The notes beneath the pieces were generated by a model that made no database searches, had not been told where the DNA came from, and was given only the letters and a program-made list of their open reading frames with translations. The translations under genes were made by a program, and so were the position numbers. From contig NZ_LR594675.1 in NCBI RefSeq assembly GCF_901827205.1, forward strand, positions 5,022,001 through 5,086,000: a stretch of DNA of 64,000 nucleotides, written 5' to 3'. Position 1 is the first letter of the stretch, and each line of letters begins with the position of its first letter. This document shows positions 16,725 through 25,460 of the stretch, piece after piece. Source of the stretch: Variovorax sp. PBS-H4. Lineage in GTDB: Bacteria > Pseudomonadota > Gammaproteobacteria > Burkholderiales > Burkholderiaceae_C.

Positions 16725-17375
16725 ATGCAGAAATTCACCATCCACAAGGGTCTCGTGGCGCCGATGGACCGCGAGAACGTCGACACCGACGCCATCATTC
16801 CCAAGCAGTTCCTGAAATCGATCAGGAAGACCGGCTTCGGGCCCAACCTGTTCGACGCCTGGCGCTACCTCGATCCGGGCGAGCCGGGCCAGGATCCGAC
16901 CTCGCGCAAGCCCAACCCCGACTTCGTGCTCAACCAGCCACGCTATGCAGGCGCATCCATTCTGCTGGCACGCCAGAACTTCGGCTGCGGCTCCTCGCGC
17001 GAGCACGCGCCCTGGGCGCTTGACCAGTATGGTTTCCGAGCCATCATCGCGCCGAGCTATGCGGACATTTTCTTCAACAACAGCTTTAAAAACGGGCTGT
17101 TGCCGATCGTCCTGTCCGAGGCGCATGTGGCGCAGCTCTTCGACGAGACCTTCGCCTTCCCGGGCTACAGCCTGACCATCGACCTCGAGCGCCAGGTCGT
17201 GGTCAAGCCCGATGGCAGCGAGATCGCCTTCGATGTGCAGGCCTTCCGCAAGTACTGCCTGATCAACGGACTTGACGACATCGGACTGACCCTGCGCCAC
17301 AAGGACAAGATCCAGGCCTTCGAGGCCGAGCGCCTGGCCCGCAAGCCGTGGCTGGCGCACCAACTGATCGCCTGA
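16725..17375 (+). CDS. leuD: 3-isopropylmalate dehydratase small subunit
   Basis: This 216-residue swivel-domain partner of LeuC completes isopropylmalate isomerase. Diagnostic segments are DTDAIIPKQFLKSI near residue 22 and FGCGSSREHAPWAL near residue 86, both in the aconitase swivel fold. GAGGAGCCAGAG directly upstream supplies the ribosome binding site. The length is normal for the proteobacterial type. It ends 29 bp before leuB. Confidence 0.98.
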   Translation: MQKFTIHKGLVAPMDRENVDTDAIIPKQFLKSIRKTGFGPNLFDAWRYLDPGEPGQDPTSRKPNPDFVLNQPRYAGASILLARQNFGCGSSREHAPWALDQYGFRAIIAPSYADIFFNNSFKNGLLPIVLSEAHVAQLFDETFAFPGYSLTIDLERQVVVKPDGSEIAFDVQAFRKYCLINGLDDIGLTLRHKDKIQAFEAERLARKPWLAHQLIA

Positions 17376-17404
17376 CGTCTTTTTACTTCTTCAGAATATC
17401 TTCC

Positions 17405-18493
17405 ATGAAAATTGCAGTTCTTCCCGGTGACGGCATCGGCACCGAAATCGTGGCCGAGGCCATCCGCGTGCTCGACACGCTGGACCTGTCGATCGAGATG
17501 GAGACAGCCCTGGTTGGCGGCGCGGCCTACGAAGCCCACGGGCATCCGCTGCCGGAATCCACGCTCAAGCTGGCCAAGGAGGCTGACGCGGTGCTGTTCG
17601 GCGCTGTCGGCGACTGGAAATACGACAAACTGGAGCGCTCGCTGCGCCCCGAGCAGGCGATCCTTGGCCTGCGCAAGAACCTGGGTCTGTTCGCCAACTT
17701 CCGTCCCGCGATCTGCTACGAGCAACTGGTCGACGCCTCCAGCCTCAAGCCCGAGTTGATCGCGGGCCTGGATATTTTGATCATCCGCGAGCTCACCGGC
17801 GACATCTACTTCGGCCAGCCGCGTGGCCGCCGCACCGCCTCAGACGGCCATTTTCCCGGCGCCGAGGAAGCTTTCGACACGATGCGCTACTCACGACCGG
17901 AGATCGAGCGCATCGCCCATGTCGCCTTCCAGGCCGCGCGCAAACGCAGCAAGCGGGTGACCAGCGTCGACAAGGCCAACGTGCTCGAGACCTTCCAGCT
18001 CTGGAAGGACGTGGTGAGCGAGGTGGCCAAGGAATATCCAGACGTCGCGCTCGACCACATGTACGTGGACAACGCCGCGATGCAGCTGGTCAAGGCCCCC
18101 AAGAAGTTCGACGTGGTAGTCACGGGCAACATGTTCGGTGACATCCTCTCCGACGAAGCGGCCATGCTGACCGGCTCGATCGGAATGCTGCCGTCGGCCT
18201 CGCTCAATGCCAGCAATCAGGGCCTCTACGAGCCCAGCCACGGCAGCGCTCCCGACATTGCGGGCAAAGGGGTTGCCAATCCTTTGGCTACAATCCTGTC
18301 CGCTGCCATGATGCTCCGATTTTCCCTGAACCAAGCCGAGGCTGCCGACCGGATCGAGTCGGCGGTCAAGCACGTACTGGCGCAGGGCCTGCGGACGGCG
18401 GACATCTGGTCGGAGGGCACGACCAAAGTCGGCACGCGCGAGATGGGCGACGCCGTCGTGGCAGCCATCACCAAAAAGACGATTACCGGCTAA
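17405..18493 (+). CDS. leuB: 3-isopropylmalate dehydrogenase
   Basis: This 362-residue NAD-dependent enzyme oxidatively decarboxylates 3-isopropylmalate, the third leucine-specific step. It starts with MKIAVLPGDGIGTEIVAEA. The substrate-binding Arg regions (LRKNLGLFANFRP, IRELTGDIYFG), the metal-binding Asp region (DNAAMQLV, GDILSDEAA) and the NAD loop HGSAPDIAGKG are all present. The ATG at 17405 is the family start; the upstream in-frame stretch overlaps leuD. The leucine genes end here. leuA is not in the window, as is usual in Burkholderiales. Confidence 0.98.
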   Translation: MKIAVLPGDGIGTEIVAEAIRVLDTLDLSIEMETALVGGAAYEAHGHPLPESTLKLAKEADAVLFGAVGDWKYDKLERSLRPEQAILGLRKNLGLFANFRPAICYEQLVDASSLKPELIAGLDILIIRELTGDIYFGQPRGRRTASDGHFPGAEEAFDTMRYSRPEIERIAHVAFQAARKRSKRVTSVDKANVLETFQLWKDVVSEVAKEYPDVALDHMYVDNAAMQLVKAPKKFDVVVTGNMFGDILSDEAAMLTGSIGMLPSASLNASNQGLYEPSHGSAPDIAGKGVANPLATILSAAMMLRFSLNQAEAADRIESAVKHVLAQGLRTADIWSEGTTKVGTREMGDAVVAAITKKTITG

Positions 18494-18518
18494 CCGCAGC
18501 CCGCTTCGTCATGCCCTT

Positions 18519-18565
18519 CCCGGCTCCGACGAGCCGGGCGCCAAAAAAGACAACTTTCTTTTTTC
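18519..18565 (+). terminator. Possible terminator or attenuator between leuB and asd
   Basis: CCCGGCTC and GAGCCGGG (18519-18526 / 18531-18538) form a perfect 8-bp stem with a CGAC loop. A T-rich tract (ACTTTCTTTTTTC, about 18553-18565) comes 15-27 bases later, too far for a standard intrinsic terminator. The A-run before it (AAAAAAG) can pair with CTTTTTT. It may reduce read-through from leuB into asd. Confidence 0.45.
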
Positions 18566-18582
18566 AAAAGGGCACACTGAAA

Positions 18583-19725
18583 ATGGCGAACGCAACTCAA
18601 CCTCTGGTCGGTCTGGTCGGCTGGCGCGGGATGGTCGGCTCGGTCCTGATGGACCGCATGCAGGCTGAAGGCGACTTCCAACTGATCGAGCCTCTGTTCT
18701 TCTCAACCTCGAATGCCGGCGGCAAGGCCCCGGCGATGGCGAAGAACGAGGCCGTGCTGAAGGACGCGCACGACATCGAGGCGCTCAAGAAGTGCGACAT
18801 CGTCATCACGGCTCAGGGCGGCGACTACACCAGCGCAGTCTTCCCCAAGCTGCGCGCGTCAGGCTGGAACGGCCACTGGATCGACGCCGCCTCCACGTTG
18901 CGTATGAACGATGACGCCGTCATCGTCCTCGACCCGGTCAACCTGCCGGTCATCCAGAAAGCGCTCGCCAAGGGCGGCAAGAACTGGATCGGCGGCAACT
19001 GCACGGTCAGTTGCATGCTGATGGGCGTGGGCGCCCTTTACAAGGCGGGCCTGGTCGAGTGGATGACCAGCATGACCTATCAGGCTGCCTCGGGCGGCGG
19101 TGCCCAGCACATGCGGGAACTGCTGGCACAGTTCGGCAGCCTCCACGCCGAGGTGCACGCGCTGCTGGACGACCCGAAGTCGGCCATCCTCGAGATTGAT
19201 CGCAAGGTACTGGCCCGCCAGCAGTCGCTGAGCGCCGGAGAGACCGCCAACTTCGGCGTGCCTCTGGGCGGCAGCCTCATCCCCTGGATCGACAAGGACC
19301 TGGGAGACGGCACCAGCAAGGAAGAATGGAAGGCCGGCGCCGAGACCAACAAGATTCTTGGTCAAGGCGCCGCCTTCGGAACCGCCGCCACGCCGGTTGA
19401 CGGGTTCTGCGTGCGCGTCGGCGCCATGCGTTGCCACAGCCAGGCGTTGACCTTCAAGCTCAAGAAGGACGTGCCCTTGGCGGATATCGAGGCGCTGATC
19501 GCCAACGACAACGCCTGGGCCAGGGTTGTGCCCAACACTCGCGAAGCCACGATCCAGCACCTGACGCCAGTCGCTGTAACCGGCACGATGGACATCCCCG
19601 TCGGCCGCTTGCGAAAGCTTGCAATGGGGCCAGAATACCTGGGCGCCTTCACCATCGGCGACCAGTTGCTATGGGGAGCCGCAGAGCCGCTGCGGCGCAT
19701 GCTGCGGATCCTGCTCGACGCCTAG
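18583..19725 (+). CDS. asd: Aspartate-semialdehyde dehydrogenase
   Basis: This 380-residue NADPH enzyme makes aspartate semialdehyde for the lysine/diaminopimelate, threonine and methionine routes. The N-terminal dinucleotide site is VGWRGMVGSVLMDRM. The active-site Cys lies in GGNCTVSCMLMG and the acid/base His in RCHSQALTFKL. It is the long proteobacterial form (E. coli 367). The ATG at 18583 begins the conserved MANATQPLVGLVGW, and GGGCACACTGAAA gives only a weak ribosome site. In Burkholderiales asd and fimV are routinely neighbours, as here. Confidence 0.97.
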   Translation: MANATQPLVGLVGWRGMVGSVLMDRMQAEGDFQLIEPLFFSTSNAGGKAPAMAKNEAVLKDAHDIEALKKCDIVITAQGGDYTSAVFPKLRASGWNGHWIDAASTLRMNDDAVIVLDPVNLPVIQKALAKGGKNWIGGNCTVSCMLMGVGALYKAGLVEWMTSMTYQAASGGGAQHMRELLAQFGSLHAEVHALLDDPKSAILEIDRKVLARQQSLSAGETANFGVPLGGSLIPWIDKDLGDGTSKEEWKAGAETNKILGQGAAFGTAATPVDGFCVRVGAMRCHSQALTFKLKKDVPLADIEALIANDNAWARVVPNTREATIQHLTPVAVTGTMDIPVGRLRKLAMGPEYLGAFTIGDQLLWGAAEPLRRMLRILLDA

Positions 19726-19753
19726 GGGGTGCGGGGCGCATCCAGACGCCCGA

Positions 19754-19771
19754 CGTTGCGACATCGCAACG
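19754..19771. promoter_or_regulatory. Perfect palindrome in asd-fimV gap
   Basis: CGTTGCGA and TCGCAACG are perfect 8-bp arms with a 2-base spacer (CA). It lies 28 bp past the asd stop and 117 bp before the FimV-like start. No T-run follows on either strand, so an operator for a dimeric regulator is more likely than a terminator. No partner regulator is visible. Confidence 0.45.
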
Positions 19772-19887
19772 GAGAAACGCCTGCGAAGTTGGCACGCACT
19801 GGGTAGAGAAGGCCTGTCACCTTGTCAGTGCAGGGTGATGATGTTAACGTCCTCTTACACTTTTGGGCGAAGCTCGCCCCTACCAGC

Positions 19888-22560
19888 ATGACACGTCATC
19901 AGTTGCCTGCGGCCCGACTCCCGGCAAGTCGCCCGACCTCGCGCATTCCTGCCCGCGGCAAACTCTCGCTTCTCAGTGCGGCGGTGGCTTGCGGGCTGGG
20001 GTTGGTGAGCGTCGATGCTACTGCGCTGGCACTCGGTCGCCTCAATGTGCAGTCAGCGCTGGGCGAGCCGCTGCGGGCCGAGATCGAGGTCACCGAGATC
20101 GTGCCGGCCGAAGCCGACGGGCTCAAGGTCAATATCGCCTCCGCCGAGGCCTTCAATGCCGCCGGCGTCCCGTATAACCCGGCGCTGGCCGATGTGAGGG
20201 CCAGCCTGCAACGCCGGGCCGACGGGCGGTACGTAGTGCGTCTCTCCAGCAATCGCATGCTGAGCGAGCCCTTCATCGATCTGCTGATCGAGGTCAACTG
20301 GAATTCTGGCCGCGTCGTGCGCGATTACACCGTGCTGCTGGATCCACCAAGGGGACGCACCGCCACCGCAGCGGCCCCTATCGTTCCCATCGCCCCGCAA
20401 ATCAGCGCGGCGCCCGTACCTCGGAGCGCCCCGGCGGTCACGCAGGCGCCTTCGCGCCGCGCGCCCGCCGCTGCTGTAACCGCTCCTGCCGCCCCCTCCG
20501 AGAGCGAGCGCAGCGTGCGCACCGGTGCTGGCGAGCAACAGGTCACGGTGCGGCCTGGCGATACCGCGAGCAAGATCGCGGGTGCCTACAAGCCGGCCGA
20601 CGTATCCCTGGACCAGATGCTGGTCGCCCTGCTGCGGGCCAACCCCGGTGCCTTCATCGGCGGCAACGTCAATCGCATGAAGGCCGGCGCCGTGCTCGAC
20701 GTGCCGGGTGCGGCGCAGGCGGCCGCTGTTTCCGGCGACGAGGCCAAACGCACCGTGACGGCGCAAAGCCGCGACTTCGGGGACTACCGCCGCCGCCTGG
20801 CCGAAAATGCCCCGGCGTCGCAGGTCGCCCAGGCCGAGCGGCAAGTCAAAGGCCAGCTGCAGGCGAACGTCGAGGACCGCAACGCCGCGAACGCCGCCGC
20901 CGACAAGCTGCGCGTCACGCAGGGCGGCGCGGGCCGTCAAACCGAGGAGCAACTGGCCCGGACCCGCCAAGCCCAGGAAAGCAGCACTCGCGTCGCCGAG
21001 CTGTCGAAGAACATCGATGAACTGAACAAGCTGCAAGCTGCGAGCGGCAGTCAACCGGCAGCCGCCGGAAGCACGGCGCCCGCAGTGGCACCCGCTGGCG
21101 CGGCGCCCTCAGCCGTTGCGCCCGCAGCGGGGGCGCCAGGCGCCGCGCCGGCATCCGGTGCTGCAGCCGGGAGTCCGGCGGCGCCCGCCCTGCCAACAGC
21201 ACTCGCACCTGCCGCGAGTGCGCCCACGACGGCAACCACCGTCGCACCCGCACCCGCGGCAGCCGCTTCCGCCGCGGCAACGGCACCTGCCCCCGCGCCA
21301 GTCGTGGCGGCCGCTGCCGGCAAAACCCCGACAGCGGCCCCTGCTCCCGCCCCTGGCTTCTTTGACGAACTGCTCGCGAACCCGCTGATCCTCGGTGTTG
21401 CCGCGCTGATCGCCCTGCTGGTCGGCTTCCTGCTGTACCGGGTCCTGGGGCGCAAGCGCCGCGAGGCAGGCGAGAGCGTGTTCCTCGAGAGCCGTATTCC
21501 CAAGGATTCCTTCTTCGGCGCCAGCGGCGGCGAGTCGGTGGACACGAAGAACCGGGGCAATTCAGTTGTTTCCTCGCTGTCTTACTCGCCGAGCCAGCTC
21601 GACGCCGGCGACGTCGATCCGGTGGCTGAAGCCGACGTCTACCTGGCCTATGGCCGCGACCTGCAGGCGGAGGAAATCCTGCGCGAAGCCCTGCGCGTCA
21701 CGCCCGAGCGCACCGCCATCCACCTCAAGCTCCTCGAGATTCACGCCAAGCGGCGCGACCTGCGCGCCTACGAGGCTCTCGCGTCGGACGTACACAAGCT
21801 GACCGGCGGCACCGGGAGCGATTGGAACCGTGTCGCGGAAATGGGCAAAGAGCTGGATCCGGGCAACCCGTTGTACGAGGCAGGCGGCCGGAACGTCACC
21901 GCCGCGGAAGCCGCTGCCTTCGCCGGCACCCTGGCTGCCGCAACGGCAACGCCAGCGGCGCCGGCCGCTGCGCCGGCACCAGCCCCGGCGGTTGCCGCCC
22001 CGCCCCCCGCCTTCGTTCCTTCGGTCGCGCCGCTGGATTTCGATCTGGACCTGAGCAAACCTCCGGCGCCCACTCCCGTCAGCGCCAGCTTGCCGCAATC
22101 ACAGGTTCAGGTGCCCTCGCAGGCGCCGCGTACGACGGTGACGAATGGAAGCCATTCGGGCCCCACCGTCCCGAACAGCAAGCCCGACCTGCACAACGAT
22201 TTCGACACGGCTCCCGGCTTTCTTGAGCCGACGACGGTACGCGCCCCGCTGATATCCAACGATGACATGAGCCAGCCGGCGACGCTGCGCGCCGGCCTGC
22301 CGGGCGACTCCGGGTTCATCGAGTTCGACATGAGCTCCATGGCCGGCTTGCGTGCCCCCGCCGACACCGAGCGCGGCCGCCTGGAGCCCATGGCCGAGGA
22401 AAGCGGCGAAAGCCCGCATGCCATCAAGTTGTCGCTGGCACGCGAACTGAAGGCGCTCGGCGATGTCGAAGGTGCCCGCTCGCTGGTCGAGGAAGTGGCC
22501 GCGGACGGCTCGGGCGATGTGAAGGCCGAAGCCAAGCAACTGCTCGGCCAACTGCGCTGA
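19888..22560 (+). CDS. fimV: FimV/HubP-like peptidoglycan-binding inner-membrane protein
   Basis: This protein of about 890 residues is a FimV/HubP/TspA-type polar hub, which in other bacteria organises type IV pili or polar proteins. It has a signal-like hydrophobic stretch near residues 26-46, then the FimV N-terminal domain starting LGRLNVQSALGEPLRAEIEV. A LysM domain lies at about 219-275 (VRPGDTASKIAGAYKPADVS). Next come a coiled coil (about 290-385), a long Ala/Pro linker and a transmembrane helix (about 499-520, LILGVAALIALLVGFLLY). The cytoplasmic part is acidic, with TPR-like helices and the FimV C-terminal domain (about 835-890). The ATG at 19888 has no strong ribosome site and the true start may be an upstream TTG at 19822. 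The symbol rests on domain layout and on its position between asd and truA. Confidence 0.88.
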   Translation: MTRHQLPAARLPASRPTSRIPARGKLSLLSAAVACGLGLVSVDATALALGRLNVQSALGEPLRAEIEVTEIVPAEADGLKVNIASAEAFNAAGVPYNPALADVRASLQRRADGRYVVRLSSNRMLSEPFIDLLIEVNWNSGRVVRDYTVLLDPPRGRTATAAAPIVPIAPQISAAPVPRSAPAVTQAPSRRAPAAAVTAPAAPSESERSVRTGAGEQQVTVRPGDTASKIAGAYKPADVSLDQMLVALLRANPGAFIGGNVNRMKAGAVLDVPGAAQAAAVSGDEAKRTVTAQSRDFGDYRRRLAENAPASQVAQAERQVKGQLQANVEDRNAANAAADKLRVTQGGAGRQTEEQLARTRQAQESSTRVAELSKNIDELNKLQAASGSQPAAAGSTAPAVAPAGAAPSAVAPAAGAPGAAPASGAAAGSPAAPALPTALAPAASAPTTATTVAPAPAAAASAAATAPAPAPVVAAAAGKTPTAAPAPAPGFFDELLANPLILGVAALIALLVGFLLYRVLGRKRREAGESVFLESRIPKDSFFGASGGESVDTKNRGNSVVSSLSYSPSQLDAGDVDPVAEADVYLAYGRDLQAEEILREALRVTPERTAIHLKLLEIHAKRRDLRAYEALASDVHKLTGGTGSDWNRVAEMGKELDPGNPLYEAGGRNVTAAEAAAFAGTLAAATATPAAPAAAPAPAPAVAAPPPAFVPSVAPLDFDLDLSKPPAPTPVSASLPQSQVQVPSQAPRTTVTNGSHSGPTVPNSKPDLHNDFDTAPGFLEPTTVRAPLISNDDMSQPATLRAGLPGDSGFIEFDMSSMAGLRAPADTERGRLEPMAEESGESPHAIKLSLARELKALGDVEGARSLVEEVAADGSGDVKAEAKQLLGQLR

Positions 22561-22585
22561 GCGACGTGCTGGCGCCGATGACCCG

Positions 22586-23398
22586 GTGAGGCTGGCCCTC
22601 GGCGTCCGCTACCAGGGCCAAGCCTACGAGGGCTGGCAGAGCCAGCTTTCGGGCCGTACCGTCCAGGACAAGCTGGAGGCTGCGCTGGGCCGCTTCGCCA
22701 GGCAGCCTATCTCCACCTTGTGTGCCGGGCGGACCGACGCCGGCGTCCACGCGCTGATGCAGGTGGTGCACTTCGACACTTCGATCGAGCGCGCGCCGGT
22801 CTCCTGGGTCCGCGGCACCAATCGGTTTTTGCCGGACGACATCGCGGTGCAATGGGCGCAGCCCGTGCCGCGCCAGTTCCATTGCCGCGCCAGCGCTCTG
22901 ACGCGGCGCTACCTTTACGTGCTGTCACAGTCACCCGTGCGCCCGAGCCTGGATGCGGGCCGCGTCGGCTGGTCGATCTACGCGCTCGACGGCGACGCGA
23001 TGCGCGCTGCCGCGGCCATGCTGCTGGGCCCGCACGACTTCAGCTCCTTCCGGGCCTCGGCCTGCCAGGCGCTGTCGCCCATCAAGGACCTGCGGCGCAT
23101 CGAGATCACGCGCAGGGGCGAGAACGACCGCTGCCGCTGGCACTTCGAGTTCGAGGCAGATGCCTTCCTGCACCACATGATCCGCAACATCATGGGCTGT
23201 CTGGTCCGCATCGGCCATGGCAAGGCCCGGCCGGAATGGATGCGCGAAGTGCTGGAGGCGCGCAGCCGCCTGGTTGCCGCGCCGACCTTCTCGCCCAACG
23301 GGCTCTACTTCCTCGGACCGCTCTATGACGCTGGCTGGGGTCTTCCGGCCGAGGCGACGCTGCAAGCAGGCCGCGCTACGTATGATGGTCCGCCATGA
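22586..23398 (+). CDS. truA: tRNA pseudouridine(38-40) synthase
   Basis: This 270-residue enzyme turns uridines 38-40 of the tRNA anticodon stem into pseudouridine. The catalytic Asp is in CAGRTDAGVHAL (about residue 50), and FLHHMIRNIMGCLVRIG is the conserved C-terminal half motif. It starts at GTG 22586; the nearby ATG at 22578 is out of frame and stops at once. Its last codons CCA-TGA overlap the leader element that precedes trpF. It follows fimV by 25 bp. Confidence 0.96.
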   Translation: MRLALGVRYQGQAYEGWQSQLSGRTVQDKLEAALGRFARQPISTLCAGRTDAGVHALMQVVHFDTSIERAPVSWVRGTNRFLPDDIAVQWAQPVPRQFHCRASALTRRYLYVLSQSPVRPSLDAGRVGWSIYALDGDAMRAAAAMLLGPHDFSSFRASACQALSPIKDLRRIEITRRGENDRCRWHFEFEADAFLHHMIRNIMGCLVRIGHGKARPEWMREVLEARSRLVAAPTFSPNGLYFLGPLYDAGWGLPAEATLQAGRATYDGPP

Positions 23399-23451
23399 GC
23401 CGCACGGCCGTTCCGAAGGCTCATGGCACCGCAGCCCGCAGGGCGGAGGTA
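23392..23451 (+). repeat. Conserved leader element, copy 2 (before trpF)
   Basis: It starts GCCATGAGCCGC, where ATGA joins the truA stop to a new ATG. The core GCCGTTCCGAAGGC follows, then CCGCAGCCC, and it ends with GCGGAGGTA, a strong Shine-Dalgarno seven bases before the trpF ATG at 23458. The first 29 bases match copy 1 (5908-5964) at 28 positions. As in copy 1 the reading frame is open and in frame with the downstream gene. Confidence 0.75.
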
Positions 23452-23457
23452 ATTTCA

Positions 23458-24135
23458 ATGAACACAGCCGTCCGCACACGCATCAAGATCTGCGGACTGA
23501 CCCGCGAGCAGGACGTCGACGCCGCCGTTGAAGCGGGTGCCGATGCGGTGGGCTTCGTGCTCTACCCGGCCAGCCCGCGGGCGGTGACCGCAGCGCGAGC
23601 GCGTCAGCTGGCTGCGCGGTTGCCGCCCTTCGTCATGCCGGTCCTGTTGTTCGTCAACGAGCCCGCGCCTGCGGCACTGGCGGCCCTGCAAAGCGTGCCT
23701 GGCGCCATGGCCCAGTTCCACGGGGATGAATCGCCGGAACAATGTTGGGATGCGAGCGGCCGCGGTGCCCACCGATTCATGCGTGCAGCCCGCATTCCAC
23801 TCGGGCCTGCAGGCGCCAGCTTCGACCTCGTAAAATACGCCTCCGATTACTCCCACGCGCTGGCCATCCTGCTCGACGCCCATGTCGAAGCGTTTGGCGG
23901 GGGCGGCAAGGCATTCGATTGGTCACTTCTTCCACCCGCCGTCGACGCTCACCTCGTCTTGAGTGGTGGGCTCGCACCTGCAAACGTGGGCGATGGCATT
24001 CGCCGCTTGCGCACGGCCGCGAAGTCGCTGGCCGTTGACGTGAGTTCCGGCGTCGAGGCCGCCAAGGGCATCAAGGACGCCGCGAAGATCCGCGAATTCG
24101 TGGCCGCCGTACGGGCGGCCGATGCATTGACCTAG
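23458..24135 (+). CDS. trpF: Phosphoribosylanthranilate isomerase
   Basis: This 225-residue TIM-barrel enzyme catalyses the Amadori rearrangement of phosphoribosylanthranilate in tryptophan synthesis. It has the catalytic Cys motif IKICGLTREQD near residue 10, the AGADAVGFVLYPASPR stretch, the GDESPE segment and the phosphate-binding loop LSGGLAPANVGD. The catalytic Asp lies in AVDVSSGVE. The start at 23458 has GGAGG seven bases upstream and begins close to the domain. An in-frame ATG at 23395 would add 21 residues encoded by the repeated leader. It is the first gene of trpF-trpB-trpA, 47 bp before trpB. Confidence 0.97.
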   Translation: MNTAVRTRIKICGLTREQDVDAAVEAGADAVGFVLYPASPRAVTAARARQLAARLPPFVMPVLLFVNEPAPAALAALQSVPGAMAQFHGDESPEQCWDASGRGAHRFMRAARIPLGPAGASFDLVKYASDYSHALAILLDAHVEAFGGGGKAFDWSLLPPAVDAHLVLSGGLAPANVGDGIRRLRTAAKSLAVDVSSGVEAAKGIKDAAKIREFVAAVRAADALT

Positions 24136-24182
24136 CGCGTCGCCCGGCTCGATCTCCGGCGGCGCGCCCATCGATCGAGACC

Positions 24183-25460
24183 ATGAACAGCTACGACCAA
24201 CCCGATCCCAGCGGCCATTTCGGCATCTACGGCGGCACCTTCGCCAGCGAGACGCTGACCCACGCGATCAACGAATTGCGCGAGGCCTACGCGAAATACA
24301 AGGACGACCCCGAGTTCCAGGCCGAATTCCGCTACGAGCTCGCGCATTTCGTGGGCCGTCCCTCGCCGATCTACCACGCGGCACGAACCAGCCGTGAAAT
24401 GGGCGGCGCACAGATTTACCTGAAGCGCGAGGACCTGAACCATACTGGCGCACACAAGATCAACAACACCATCGGCCAGGCGATGCTCGCACGGCGCATG
24501 GGCAAGCCACGCGTGATCGCCGAGACCGGCGCTGGCCAGCACGGCGTCGCCACGGCCACCATTTGCGCCCGTTACGGGCTCGAATGCGTGGTCTACATGG
24601 GCAGCCAGGACGTCAAGCGCCAGAGCCCGAACGTCTATCGCATGAATTTGCTGGGCGCGACGGTGGTCCCGGTCGAATCAGGCAGCAAAACCCTGAAGGA
24701 CGCGCTGAACGAGGCAATGCGCGACTGGGTCACCAACGTCGAGAACACCTTCTACATCATCGGCACCGTGGCCGGCCCGCATCCTTACCCGATGATGGTG
24801 CGCGACTTCCAGCGCGTGATCGGCGACGAGTGCATTGCGCAGATGCCGGCGATGCTGGCGGCACAAGGCATCACCGGCGAGGCGGAGGGCCGGCAGCCCG
24901 ACGTGGTGGTGGCTTGCGTGGGCGGCGGCAGCAACGCGATGGGCATCTTCCATCCCTACATCCCCTTCGCGAGCACGCGCCTCATCGGCGTCGAAGCGGC
25001 CGGCGAAGGCCTGGACAGCGGCAAGCACGCGGCCTCGATCCTGCGCGGCAGCCCCGGCGTGCTGCACGGCAATCGCACGTACCTGCTGCAGAACGAGGAC
25101 GGGCAGGTGACCGAGACCCACAGCATCAGCGCAGGCCTCGACTACCCCGGCGTCGGGCCCGAGCATGCCCACCTGGCCGATATCGGCCGTGCCGAGTACG
25201 TGGGGGTCACCGATGCCGAGGCGCTCGAGGCTTTCCACTACCTGTGCCGTACGGAGGGCATCATCCCGGCGCTCGAATCCAGCCATGCGGTGGCCTATGC
25301 CATGAAGCTGGCAAAGACCATGCGCTCCGACCAGTCGATCCTGGTCAACCTTTCAGGCCGCGGGGACAAGGACATCGGCACGGTCGCTGACCTCTCGGGC
25401 GTGGACTTCTATGACCGACCGTCGATGCGCGGCCTTGGGGTGAAGGGAGGCAAGGCATGA
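24183..25460 (+). CDS. trpB: Tryptophan synthase beta chain
   Basis: This 425-residue PLP enzyme joins indole and serine to make tryptophan. It starts with an SYDQPDPSGHFGIYGGTFASETL signature region. The PLP lysine is in NHTGAHKINN, the phosphate-binding Gly-rich loop is CVGGGSNAMG, and the C-terminal NLSGRGDKD is intact. The length is slightly above E. coli (397), as in other beta-proteobacteria. Its stop overlaps the trpA start in ATGA, indicating translational coupling of the two subunits. Confidence 0.98.
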   Translation: MNSYDQPDPSGHFGIYGGTFASETLTHAINELREAYAKYKDDPEFQAEFRYELAHFVGRPSPIYHAARTSREMGGAQIYLKREDLNHTGAHKINNTIGQAMLARRMGKPRVIAETGAGQHGVATATICARYGLECVVYMGSQDVKRQSPNVYRMNLLGATVVPVESGSKTLKDALNEAMRDWVTNVENTFYIIGTVAGPHPYPMMVRDFQRVIGDECIAQMPAMLAAQGITGEAEGRQPDVVVACVGGGSNAMGIFHPYIPFASTRLIGVEAAGEGLDSGKHAASILRGSPGVLHGNRTYLLQNEDGQVTETHSISAGLDYPGVGPEHAHLADIGRAEYVGVTDAEALEAFHYLCRTEGIIPALESSHAVAYAMKLAKTMRSDQSILVNLSGRGDKDIGTVADLSGVDFYDRPSMRGLGVKGGKA

